This document shows positions 22,643 through 32,900 of a stretch of DNA of 61,391 nucleotides, one piece after another (the first letter of the stretch is position 1; every line of letters starts with the position of its first letter). The stretch spans positions 369,016-430,406 of the forward strand of contig WELB01000061.1 in NCBI GenBank assembly GCA_009602725.1. The letters run 5' to 3'. The stretch is from Spirogloea muscicola. Taxonomy: Eukaryota > Streptophyta > Zygnematophyceae > Spirogloeales > Spirogloeaceae. Below the pieces are notes generated by a model that saw only the letters and a list, made by a program, of their open reading frames with translations, had not been told where the DNA came from and ran no database searches. The position numbers were made by a program, and so were the translations under genes.

Positions 22643-22968
22643 CTTCGCTCGCAGCGCTGCTGCAGGCGAAGCTCAGAGCAGGCCTCTGTCCGGAAGACCA
22701 GGGGAGGTCTGTCCCGCCTTGTGGCGCCAAGGAGGGTACACCAAGGGCGAAAGCTTCTGACAAGTGAGGAAGTGCCGACATCTGCCTGCAAAGGCAGGAC
22801 AAAGTGATGACACCTTGTGGCCATTCGTCCACTCCTCGGGGTTGGAGGCTGCCAGTCCGCCACACCCGCAGGCCTAGCTCTCGCGCCTAGCTCCCCACGC
22901 CCCCCACCCCGCCGCTGCGCGCCCGCATTGCTCGGCTGCCTGCTGATCCAGGCCAGCCAACGCCACGC
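22643..22968. promoter_or_regulatory. RAD9 5' flank with an E2F-like site
   Basis: GC-rich sequence upstream of RAD9. It contains GGGCGAAA at 22745-22752, which on the RAD9 strand reads TTTCGCCC and fits the loose E2F consensus WTTSSCSS. A single 8-mer of this kind is expected by chance at low frequency, so it is only suggestive. Confidence 0.35.
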
Positions 22969-23135
22969 CATGGCGAGGGAGACAGTCGCATGCCTTCTCT
23001 TGTGCACTGTCCTGGCGGTCACGACCATGCCCATGCGGGCTGCCGCCAGAGCCGGTAACAGAGGCAGCCCGCATGGTCGTGGCCGCCAGGACAGTGAAGA
23101 AGAGAAAGCATGCGACTGCCTCGGCCGCCACCATG
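22969..23135. repeat. Hairpin, arms about 73-76 bp with 18-base loop, coding signal-peptide-like frames in both arms
   Basis: Arms 22969-23044 and 23063-23135 are near-perfect reverse complements around an 18-base loop. Each arm begins with an ATG and reads inward as a signal-peptide-like sequence: + strand MARETVACLLLCTVLAVTTM from 22970, - strand MVAAEAVACFLFFTVLAATT from 23134. The + frame meets a GT (GTAAC) just after the arm, as if it were a first exon. It looks like an inverted duplication of a 5' exon of a secreted-protein gene. No downstream partner exon was recognised. Confidence 0.75.
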
Positions 23136-23855
23136 TCTTTTGGTTAGGTAGTAGCTTCTCGTCGACCTTTTCAAGGAGCTAGGTTTTCTCAGTATATGCA
23201 AGAGCTGCGATAACATGTCTGATTACCCCAAATATCCTTCTGCATCATACCATACCACTTGTGCATACGATGAGCACGTAGAGGCAGTGGCAACATGGAC
23301 GCGGCACGAAACGAGACAGGTAGAGCTGGCCTCTGGCTAATTGGGTTATCAGGTCGTCAAAGTCAAGCTTCCATCCAGCAAATGGCTATTATCATATTAC
23401 CGTGCCCGCAATGGGCGCTGTCGATCTGTAGCACGAGACTCCTGATCATGCTCGTCCTTGCGGGGAGCTCACTGTCCACCTACAGTCAAAGTGCCACAAC
23501 AACTGCTGCTGGCCTGACTGTACCATTAGGCGAGCACAGGTAGAAAATAACATCTGTAGTATTAAAATCTACTAGCATCCATCATGTCTTCATTGAATGC
23601 AGTTGCTGCAGGCTACAGAACGATAGCAGGCGTTGGGTTTGGCTAATACTCTCAATGTCCAGTGCATCATGACAATGCACAGTCCGAGCTGTATTGAGCA
23701 GTCATAGCTGCTCGGACAGCCTTCCATCCCCCTAGCGTGCCAAATTCAGCAAGCTCTCTGAGACGTTGCATATGTATGCTATCCTCCTACTTTGGTACTG
23801 AGGCGCGTGCAATTGTGGTCAAGGGCCTGTCCATGTCGTCGTAGAGCTATTGCCA
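23136..23855. other. No recognised gene
   Basis: Mixed-composition sequence with short open frames only. Nothing matches a family I recognise, and it may include introns or UTR of an unresolved gene linked to the 22.97-kb hairpin. Confidence 0.5.
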
Positions 23856-24110
23856 CAGCTGCCACTTTCAGACCTTGTCCATTTCTTTGGGCTGGCCTCT
23901 CAGGGCGACTGCTGTCAATCTGGAAGCGCTGTCGTTCCGGCAGCTCATCTTTCGGATTTGCGGCTCCTCACTCGTGGCTATTGAGTGGTTCATCCTAATC
24001 CAGTTCTGAGACAGCGCTTTTGGCCCCTTCGACCCTTGTCAATTCCTTTCGGGCTGGCTTTTCACAGCCCTTGCCCCCATTGGGAGAGCCACTTCTTCCC
24101 ACAGCCACCG
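23856..24110 (+). mobile_element. Two retroelement 3' tail/terminus fragments
   Basis: One fragment (about 23870-23990) carries GACCTTGTCCATTTCTTTGG and a degraded LLTRGY-stop (CTCCTCACTCGTGGCTATTGA). A second (about 24008-24095) carries the variant tail GACCCTTGTCAATTCCTTTC, GGGCTGGCTTTTCACAGCCC and CCCCATTGGGAGAGCCACTT. The second variant is the one found in the perfect palindrome at 36.6 kb. Confidence 0.75.
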
Positions 24111-24169
24111 CCCTCTCCTGGAGCGTCTTTCTTCTTCCAAGGGGGCGACGGCTGTGAAAATGGGACGCT

Positions 24170-24700
24170 TCCAGGACAGGGCGGTGGCGGTGGCGAGAAA
24201 GGCTAGCCCAGAGACTTCTGACGAGGTCTGAAGTGGCCAGCTCACAGGAATGTACACCAGGATTTAAAGAAAGACGCGGCCAGGAGCGGGCGGTGGCTGG
24301 GAGAAGCCAGCCCAGAAAAAGAATGAACAAATCGAAGGGGCCAAGGGAGAGCGCTAAAGCACACATGGAATCAAGCAGCTACGAAACACTCAGTAACCCC
24401 TGCTAAGCAGCCGCAGGTCGGAGAAACTGGTCTCCTGGTAGCGGGTCCCCTGGCCAGGGCCAGAGGCTGCAGCTAAGGCACAACCGGCACGCAGATGCAG
24501 CGCCATGGACCTCGGCAGCGAGACAGACAGGCGCATGCGATATACCTGCGCGTGCAAGTGCGCTGCATGGATATCTTCCGGTACCCATGGTACCGGCGGG
24601 AGATTGCGCGACGCGAGAGCTGGTGGAGCAGCACGAGCCACAGATTCCCCAATGGGGGCGTACAAGAGTTCCTCGTCGACTCACATCGCTGGGCACGCAG
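24170..24700 (-). mobile_element. Retroelement 3' fragment, minus copy
   Basis: Tail sequence at 24180-24360 (GCCAGCCCAGAAAAAGAATG variant) is followed toward higher coordinates by a minus frame, 24665-24390, reading VYRMRLSVSLPRSMALHL and ending SFSDLRLLSRGY-stop. Upstream coding sequence is absent or scrambled. A small CCGGTACCCATGGTACCGG palindrome lies at about 24578-24597. Confidence 0.75.
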
Positions 24701-24782
24701 TGGGAGGTGCAGAGCAGAGAAAGCTCCTACACTACTCTGACTAACCCTTCAGTGATCACCTCCTACCAGCGGCAATGGCTGC

Positions 24783-25052
24783 TTGGGTCCTCGCTCCTAT
24801 ACCCTACTTGAGAATATTGCAAGTCTGCGATATGCTCGACGTGAGGATATGCTTCCAGCTCAGATGGGCATGCCGGCAGCCTACTTGTCATTCTTGCGAT
24901 GTCGAGTGTCAGCTTGTCCGCAGCGAGCTCAGGCTCATGCGTTACACCAGAAAGCTGATCGAGCCTTAGCTGGTAGCACAAGAGCTTGTCGATCGCCATC
25001 CGGTATTCGGGCATCACTTAGCGACCTCTATGTGCTGACTCGTGGTTACTGA
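24783..25052 (+). pseudogene. Retroelement C-terminal coding fragment, degenerate
   Basis: A plus-strand frame ends ASLSDLYVLTRGY-stop, the family terminus. Its upstream residues (QKADRALAGSTRACRS) align loosely with the RSLAFAVHLRAGRALAAAS block of better copies. It is diverged and truncated. Confidence 0.65.
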
Positions 25053-25224
25053 GCGGGTCAGCTTAGCAGCAGGTGATTTACATTTGTCAATGTGTTTTCC
25101 TTTGTACTAGGCCATACTGGCTTTCCATCTCTTGATTCACACTCCATCCCAATGCACCGTGGGTGTCGATGGCGAGCAGGAAGAACTCGTCCTCCCATCC
25201 CCCTGCATCCCTCTGCATCATTAA

Positions 25225-26300
25225 GCAAGCGCATCCAAAGTAACTGGTGGCTGCGAGAGGCCAGCCCAACGGAATGGACAAGGTCTGAAGGAGCCGGACA
25301 GCAGCAAGCGGACTCTCAGTCATCTCTAGTCAGTAGATGCAAGTCTGAATAGCTAGCAGGCGGAAAGACGTCGCCCTGACGGAAGCCGGAGGCCGCCGCC
25401 AAAGCGCGGCCTGCGCGCAAGCGAAGGCAAGGGACAGATACAAAAAGATGGCCAAGCGCATCCGGAAGACTTGGGCGAGGGACCCGGCGACATTGAAGCC
25501 AGGCTGCTCGCCCTGCTGCCCGTGGCGGCGGGCCGCTGCTCGCCGCGCAAGGTGGTGAAGCAGGTCAAGCCAATTTGCGCCAAAGGCTCCGTGTACGTCG
25601 ACGGCGAGTGGGACAAACTCGTCTCCCACCCGGTAATCCGAGTATTTCCGTTCCTTGGCGCCTGCCGCTTGGCGGACTGCGTAGCCCGCCTCCTCCGACG
25701 AGCGTTTGGCGCTCCTGGAATCAAAAGAGTCAGTCGTGACAACGTCGGCAATGAGCCGAGGACCCCCGCCGAGCGCGCTGGCGACGAGATCGGCGCGCCG
25801 GGTGTGGAGGCGGCCATCCGCCCCAGCGGTCGGAGGCATGATACTGGTATTTCTCGAGCGCCACAGTGTAACCGGCCTCCACGAATGTGCCAAACATGGC
25901 ATTGCGTAGCAAGTCGTGGGTGCCGGTCCGCTCCCCTCCCCGTGCGCACCGGAGCATAGGGGCCGCCAAAGACGCCGATGGGGCTTTTGCCTCCGGACGA
26001 TCTCCGGGGGCGCGCGCGGCTGCTCTCGGCGTCCTCACCGGGGGCGGCTGCTTGGTTGTCTGCTCTGCCGATCCACGACGCGCTTCGGATGCCGGAAGAC
26101 GCATCCGTACGGCGGTGCACCGCCTACTCGGCCTCCACCTACCCTGCCCAAGTGGGGTACAGCAATACGAGTGCGGCGAGCGCAGTAGCTGGCTGCAGGG
26201 AAAGCGGCATCCCGCCGAGATCCAGAGGCGGCGGCGCATCCCGGGCTGGGCGGAGAGCCGCCTGGAATGGCAACGTGCCAGTCTCCACGTCCGCGGCCGC
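25225..26300 (-). pseudogene. Retroelement 3' portion, longest copy, frameshifted
   Basis: Reading from 26300 down: MLRCARGGERTGTHDLLRNA with FVEAGYTVALEKYQYH (about 25990-25860), then after a frame change DLVASALGGGPRLIADVVTTD (about 25790), EEAGYAVRQA, VGDEFVPLAVDVHGAFGANW, FRMRLAIFLYLS, the terminus SYSDLHLLTRDD, and the 3' tail at 25310-25228. LRC..GG...H..LRNA...EAGY preceding the ADV block is the usual order after the reverse transcriptase in RT-like elements, so this copy extends further 5' than the others but still lacks the polymerase. The frame breaks and altered last residues mark it as dead. Confidence 0.8.
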
Positions 26301-26332
26301 CTCCTCCAGGAGGCGACCCCATCATTATTGGT

Positions 26333-26445
26333 GTGTGGTCTTGTCTTTTTCTTGGGATGTGGACATTGTCCATTCTTTTTTGGGCTGGCGTGCTAGCACG
26401 CCCCCCCTTCTCTGAGGGAGAGCACTTTCTCCCGGGCCCCCTGTC
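26333..26445 (+). mobile_element. Retroelement tail fragment
   Basis: It carries GACATTGTCCATTCTTTTTT, GGGCTGGCGTGCTAGCACGC and CTTCTCTGAGGGAGAGCACTT, related to the tail and GGGCTGGC...GAGAGCCACTT block of the family. It lies about 0.43 kb upstream of SMO2. Confidence 0.55.
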
Positions 26446-26876
26446 GCCCGTCGTCCGCTGGAGGCACGCCGACCCTGTCGCGTAGTGGAGACAGTTAGAG
26501 GGTTTACCGCTCATCGAGCATCATCGACTCCATAACGTCACGAGTGTGTACTTACAATGCTCAGCTCGCAGTCTTGTCACCAACGGCGTAACGGCAGCCG
26601 CCACCGTCTCGCAAGTTCCCCCGTGCGGGTCCCGCGCAACTGCTTCAGAGCAGCAGCCATTCAACGCCCGCCCCGTGACAGGCTCCCGATGCTCCGCCCG
26701 CCCTCGACCTCTCTCCCCGCCCGGCGCTTGTGCGGTTACCGGGTCCCTCGCCCAACAATCTCCTTTCCCTCTCCTCTCCCAGCGTCCTGCTGGAGGTCGC
26801 ATCGCCGCAGAAGGCCGCCGCTGCCGCCGCCGTTGCCGCCGCCGCCGCCGCGAGCGCCGCCNGCCGGCCCGCCGCC

Positions 26877-29072
26877 ATGGGCGCCGCGCTTGATGCGGCG
26901 TGGCTGGTGCGTGCGCCACCGCCATCTTGCCTCCTCCCGCCTGATCACCGCTGATGGCCCTCACTGACGTGCCAATTGCGCACTCGCAAGCCGGCGCTGT
27001 TAGTGGAGCCGCCGCTGCCGTCTCCTGACTACGTCTCGAGCAATCGGTCGAGCCTTGACGTTGGCGCGCACCTCTCACGCTTCGTCCTGCGACGAGTCGT
27101 GTTTGCTACGAGCGTCCACCTCGCGCCGCAGCCTTTGGTCGCTGCCGCCGCTGTCGACGCGACGGTGGCCGGGCGCCTGACGCGGCCTCTGGCGCTGCTC
27201 CGCGACCGCAGGGCCTGACGAGCCGCTTCACGGACTTCCAGCTCGCCTCGCTCGGCAGCTTCGTCATCCACGAGTCCGTCTACTTCCTCTGCGGCCTGCC
27301 GTACCTCTTCATGGAGATGGCTAACGTCCGCAGCTACAAGATCCAGGTCCGCCGCCCCCCCGCCGCCGCCGCCGCCGTCGCGGGTGGCCCATCCTCTAAG
27401 ACTTGGGCTGTAGAACATCAGGGCCCGGCCACTCAGCCGCCCGCCATGATTGCCATCATCAGCTCACGAGCCTGCGCCGTCGGCCCCTCCGGCTCGGCGC
27501 AACCCCTCCTTGCCAGAACCGGGTGAACTCGCGCGAGGCGCAGCGCAAGTGCCTGTGGCGGCTCATGCTGTACCACTGCTTTGTCAACCTGCCCGTCATG
27601 GTGGCCGCATACCCCGTCTTCCGCTACATGGGCTTCTCCAGCCACCTCCCGCTCCCCTCCTGGTTCCGCCACTCTGCCCGCCCTTCCCCGCCTTGTCTTC
27701 CTCTGCCCTCCTTCCTCCCTCTATATCGCAATTCCTTCCTCCCCCCCTCCGCTCTCGCTGTGTTTCATCCCTCTCCCTGCAACTACTGATCCCTCCACTC
27801 CCCCATGAATTGCAACCTCGTGTAGTCTGGGGAGTTGGCCCCAGGCATTCACCTTCAACGTTCCTCCTTGCCAGCCTCCCTTCTGCCCCTCAGTCTCTGC
27901 ATCGTTGACATGGGCGCTGCCACCACCCTCCTTTTTGAATTGCAGGAAGACGATTGTGCTTCAGATTGCCAGCTACTTTGTCATTGAGGACTTCATCTTC
28001 TACTGGGGTCACCGGGTCCTGCACACCAAGTTCCTGTACAAGCACATCCACAGCGTCCACCACGAGTACGCCGCCTCTTCTCCTTCTGCTGGATGTCAAC
28101 TGTAGCAATTACAGAGGTAGCTTCCCCTCCAGTGGCAGTCGTGCATCGCTGAAGCAGAGTCCAGTGCGTGATCTATGTTGATCAGCTGGACCTCCTGGCT
28201 TCCTGCAGGTATGCGACGCCGTTCGGGTTGACGTCCGAATACGCGCATCCACTTGAGATTCTCTTTCTGGGATTCGCAACGATTGCGGGCCCGGCTCTGA
28301 CAGGCCCGCACCTCCTCACGCTCTGGCTCTGGATGAGCATTCGCGTAGTGGAGACAGTTGAGGCGCACTGCGGCTACGACTTCCCGTGGAGCCCCTCGCG
28401 CTTCCTTCCTCTATACGGGGGGTCAGTACTTGCTCACCAGACCGTCGCAACTACGGTTGAGGGTCGGAGGGTTGGTATTTGAGGTCATTGCTTGCTTGGG
28501 CGGGCGTCAGACCTCACCTCAGTTCTGAAGGACTTAGACCTCAGGCTTGAGGTCCAATTGCAGGAGATTGGTTTTCGGGTGCTCAAGCGAGTGTTGGCCC
28601 ACCACGATTGTATTCCTGCAGCTGAGCCGGCTCTTGGGACGTGCTATGTGGTTGTGGTCTCCAACCTTCCTGCCACATCTCCTCTAATTGCTAAATTCTA
28701 TACCGTAACCCCGGCAGGGCGGATTTCCACGACTACCACCATCGCCTCCTGTACACCAAGTCTGGCAACTATGCCTCAACCTTCATTTACATGGACTGGT
28801 GAGCCCTATATCTGCCAACTGCCTCTGACCTACTCTCTTAAGCATGCCTGCTCTCTCATGCAGGCTTGCTTGACTGTGTTACATGCGTAACCAGCTCAGC
28901 ATGACACAGGCAGGGGCATGTTTGCAGGTTGTTCGGCACAGACAAGGGCTATCGCAGGCTCAAGTCCATGCAGAAGAAGTCGTGCATTATTGATGAGACG
29001 GCTGCACGACCTGCAGTCGTCAATGGCCACATTGGTCCAACACTGACGGCCTGTGCAGCAAAGGTGGAGTAA
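26877..29072 (+). CDS. SMO2: Sterol 4-alpha-methyl oxidase, plant SMO2 type
   Basis: Seven exons: 26877-26906, 27212-27346, 27517-27662, 27946-28065, 28209-28421, 28718-28798, 28928-29072. They total 870 bases and code for 289 residues, with every junction rebuilding the family sequence. The product is the ER membrane di-iron oxidase that removes a C4 methyl group in phytosterol synthesis. Visible blocks are MGAALDAAWL|GLTSRFTDFQ, FVIHESVYFLCGLPYLF (membrane segment), WGHRVLH (HX3H box), HSVHHEY (HXXHH box), YATPFGLTSEYAHP, GPALTGPHLLTLWLWM, ETVEAHCGYDFPW, LYGGADFHDYHH (third histidine cluster) and LFGTDKGYRRLK. The length is slightly over the plant norm of about 265 because of a longer C-terminal tail. 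The 5' leader is GCC-repeat rich and holds one N at 26862. Confidence 0.97.
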
Positions 29073-29430
29073 GAGTCGCAGAGTGTCTCTCTTCTCTGTA
29101 CCCCTTCTGCCAGTTGGCCGAGTAAATGCGGCGTTTCACATTTTTTGATTCGATCTGAAGTGGTATATAGTGAACATTGGGCCTGTGTCTTGCCAAATGT
29201 GAGGTGGCATCATTCATAAGATTGCTGCACGAGTTGGATTCGTCAATGGCCATGTTGGTCAACGCTGACAGCCGACGCAGCAAATGTGGAGTAGAGCCGC
29301 GAAGCGCCTCTCTCTCTTGTACCTCTTATGCCAGCCGGCTAAACTGATACAGGATTCCTCAATTTGGTCTAGCCTGTTTCTTGACCAATTTAAGATTGCT
29401 CATTTGCATCATGTCATTGAGCTGCAATTA
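28990..29430. repeat. Tandem duplication of the SMO2 3' end
   Basis: The stretch covering the last coding bases and 3' UTR (about 28990-29210) recurs diverged at about 29213-29430. Shared landmarks are GCTGCACGA, GTCGTCAATGGCCAC versus TCGTCAATGGCCATG, GGTGGAGTAAGAG versus TGTGGAGTAGAGC, CTCTCTT...GTACC and CTTGCCAAATGTGAG-like text. The second copy also has a stop codon in the corresponding place and is presumably just UTR. Confidence 0.75.
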
Positions 29431-29911
29431 AACATCAGTAGCCACTGCGGTGTCGCCAACTTTTGGCATCTAGGTGATGTGGCTTTTTAGCGACGGAATG
29501 CACTTGGTCTGTATCGGTATTCTGCACGTTGATACTGGCAGCATTGAGAACTCAGCGGAGATATTGCCACTGGCAAATGTGCAGATTAGCTCGTCAGGTG
29601 TAACTACGTAGCAGCAGGCAGGCCTGACCATTGACATGAGTACAACCACTGACATGAGTACATCTTGCCTATGGTTGGAGGGTATGTTCAGAATCAGCGC
29701 AGAGCCTGAGGCCTTATTGAATGATAAGACTCTGCATGTCATGTGCAGCTGGTTTGCTTTGCAAGCACAAAAGACTGAATTCGAAACAAATTGCACACAA
29801 GAACATCTTTTGCATCTTAATGGAGAATCTGAACCTTGGTTTGCGACACAAGTTTTCATAACAAAATGGGAAGCAGGTTTGCAGAACGTTCCTCAGCGCT
29901 TTCACTCCCTG
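29431..29911. other. Intergenic region between SMO2 and SWI3 ends
   Basis: The two genes converge here. The + frame at 29636-29923 has no family features. I see no further gene. Confidence 0.5.
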
Positions 29912-32900
29912 TTACAGCTGTGAGGAGGTTTGAGAATCGCCAGCAGGCGTGATGCTTACACCACACGAGGCGAGTGTTGAGGAGGCCGCTACCGCAGGGG
30001 CGCCCCAGGGAGGCAGCGAGCTTGGCGTTTTCTGCACGGTGCTTGGCATCGAAGCAGAGGAGGGGATCTGGGAGGGTGTGGCCGGCTGCGGCTGCTGGCC
30101 AGGGATCAATGTGCTGGCAAGGCGCACACGCTCAGCAATCAGGTGCTGCCGCGTGCGCTCCACCTGGTCCCGCTCCTTGAGCAGCAGGTCTTCCAGGTCC
30201 TCGAAGTGGCGGAGCTTGATCTCCAGCTTCTTCACCTGCCGAAGAGCATGCAATGCAAGATCGAGCTGGAGCTGACTATTCACGTAAAAGTCACAATCAG
30301 GTTATCAGAGCAATCATCCCGGCGATTTCTTTCTGTTTAGTTGGCACTACAGTACTGGCTTGAGGTTGCACTGTAGACAAAAACCCCTGAGAGCAGGACA
30401 ACTAGTGAGACAGCGAGCTTCCTCAGCTGACCTGCTGCTCCATAACATCCGCAACCAAGCGCTGGATCTCGCGCTCCTCGGCATCTGCAAGCAGCTTTGC
30501 CTTGACGGCAGCTGCGGCCAGTCCTGTGGCAGCAGCAACCCGCAGCCGGAGTGCAGAGGTGGGGCTATCCTGTTCCCCAGCTGCATAGAAGAGGCAAACA
30601 TGTAAGAGCTTGCCACTCAGATGCTCTTGGAGGACAACCCCAGCTTTGCAAGCAAGCAAGCAAGACAGCGAAGACACAGTTCCCTTGACAATGGCAGCTT
30701 AGCATGCTTGTTCTCGCCAAGCTTGGCAAGCTGAGATAGACTGGGTTGCCAACCTGTTAAAACGCCATCTTTGGAAGCCAAAGCTGTGGTAGGAGCCCCT
30801 GCCTGCTGCTCTGCAGTCTCTGATGCTGTGGTCGGAGCGCCGCCCACGTCCGGGCCTCTCTCTGCCTGGGCAGCTGCCCCAACACCGGGTGCACTCTGCC
30901 CATCATGGATACGCACCTCGTTCTCTGGATACTCCTCCGTCAGGGCTTCAAGGGCTGCCTGTGCTGCTGCAGCTGCCACACGTGGTCCAACCATGGCCGC
31001 CAGGAAGGCAACCTGCACGTGGAGCAATTATCACATGGTACTCAATAACTGTACCTGCAACAAGGTCGCACAAGTATGCTGACCAAAGTAGGTACGAATG
31101 CAAAAAAGCAAGGGCCAACCTGTGCCATGATGGGGTTGCCGGCATCAGCGAAAGGGGTGAGCTCGGATGTAATAGATGAGACATCAGCTACCAATGTCTC
31201 GCCTTCGTCCCGCTTGTCTTCCCTACAATCTGATGAGATGTCAGGGGGCTGTGTTGCACTAGAAATTGGTTGTGGAGCACCGGAGTTAGTCGTCTCCAGC
31301 TCCTGCAGTTGAATGGGATGGAAATTCAGAAGAGGGCGGCTCATTGCTGACGACTTGTCACCAGTCAGCAGTGTGTCAATATTGCATCACAAGCACCACA
31401 AGCGCATGCTTGACATCCTTGTAAAATGCTTGAAAGGATGCCTGTACTGAAAGCTTGCAGATCAGACATGCCCAAATAGTACTAGTAGAAGTAGCAGTTT
31501 CTTTTGTACGTCTGCAAGGACAACTTGCAATCAAGGAGCAGAAAGGGACCTACTTCCAAAAATGGATCTTCAATGGGCAGCCTGATGAAGTGCAAGATGC
31601 ACTGCGCTTTTGTCTTGGTCACCACGTGCTCGGCGACCTCCGTCCAGCTGTCACCATAGAGCTCCAGGCCCTCGAGGAGGAGCAATGTTTCCTGTTCACT
31701 CCAGTCTTCTATCATGCCCCCACCGCCGCTGTCTTCTGACACTGGTCCTTTGTGAGTGAAGTCCGTTGAGGCCAGGCCAGGCCCGAGGCGACCGTCGGCA
31801 TAGCAGCCCGGGCAAAGGTCAACATTGGGCTGCAGGACAACAGAACTCAGCTGTGTCAACTTCCAGGAGAATCTAGATGGGCACCTGTGAAGCCCTTTCA
31901 GCTCCTTGAGAGGAGCTAGAGGAGGTAGCAAAGTCACCTGGATCCGGCAGTGGTAGCGACTGGAAGTGCACTCTGCGCCACACGCATCGCAGAAGTAATC
32001 TGCAACGCGGCCACGGACAGCTTGTGCAGCCTGCTGGACTGCAGCCTCCGCACTGGCAGGTGCATAGGCGCTCCGGTGGGCCGCCAGGCTCTGCTCGTGT
32101 GCTCCCGTGTGGGGCTGCCTTGGGTCCGCAAAGTGGTATAAGGCTGGGCCTGTGCCAACAGTGGTTGGCACCACTGCACGCACACCGGCTGGGCCCGTCT
32201 CCACCAGCGCTGCTGGCTCACCAGCCCACGGTAGCCCTCGCTGGCGAGACTCACCCGTAGCCTGAAGACACAAGACAAACTTCTGAGAAGCTCGTCTTTG
32301 GTCGGGCAATGGCAAAATCTACAGTAACGCAACTTGATCAATCAGGCATGACAGTATGCTTGCACCAATTAACTAAGCCATTGACTCAGCTCCTTGCACA
32401 CTGAAGACTTGACAACTCTGATGACTCTGATGACTCTGGAGCAGATACTGCTGCTAATCCTTAATCACAGACACTGACATGTTGAGGCATAAGGTACAAG
32501 ACTGTGCATACAATTTACAAGGTAGATTCGCAGATACCTTGCCTATAATGGGTGCTAAAGTGCGACCAGATGTTGACATATCTTGCCCTTGGAGCAGGGC
32601 TAAAACCTCACATGTTACAAACATCACCTCATATCATGAGGCCACCTATAGGACATGACTAGTAACCACTTTACACGTTGAGCAGGCGCAGCTAGAAGCC
32701 TTGGGTACCTGGTAGTTGATCAAGCCCCAGTGATTGAGGAAGTCAAACACCCGGCCCAGCATGCCCACGTCGCCGACAAGCATCCTCCGGACCTCTGTGA
32801 ATGTCAGCTGGCGCAGGGGGTCCTCTCGATACTTCTTGATGATGAAGTTGCGGTACTCAATGTACAGCTCCGGGGTCTTGGACTGCGATCGACGCTCAAA

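Noticed and set aside
22243-23034. 263-codon minus frame over the RAD9 5' region
   Set aside because: It reads through the RAD9 first exon in another phase and through introns. The RAD9 frame has family motifs and valid junctions; this one does not.
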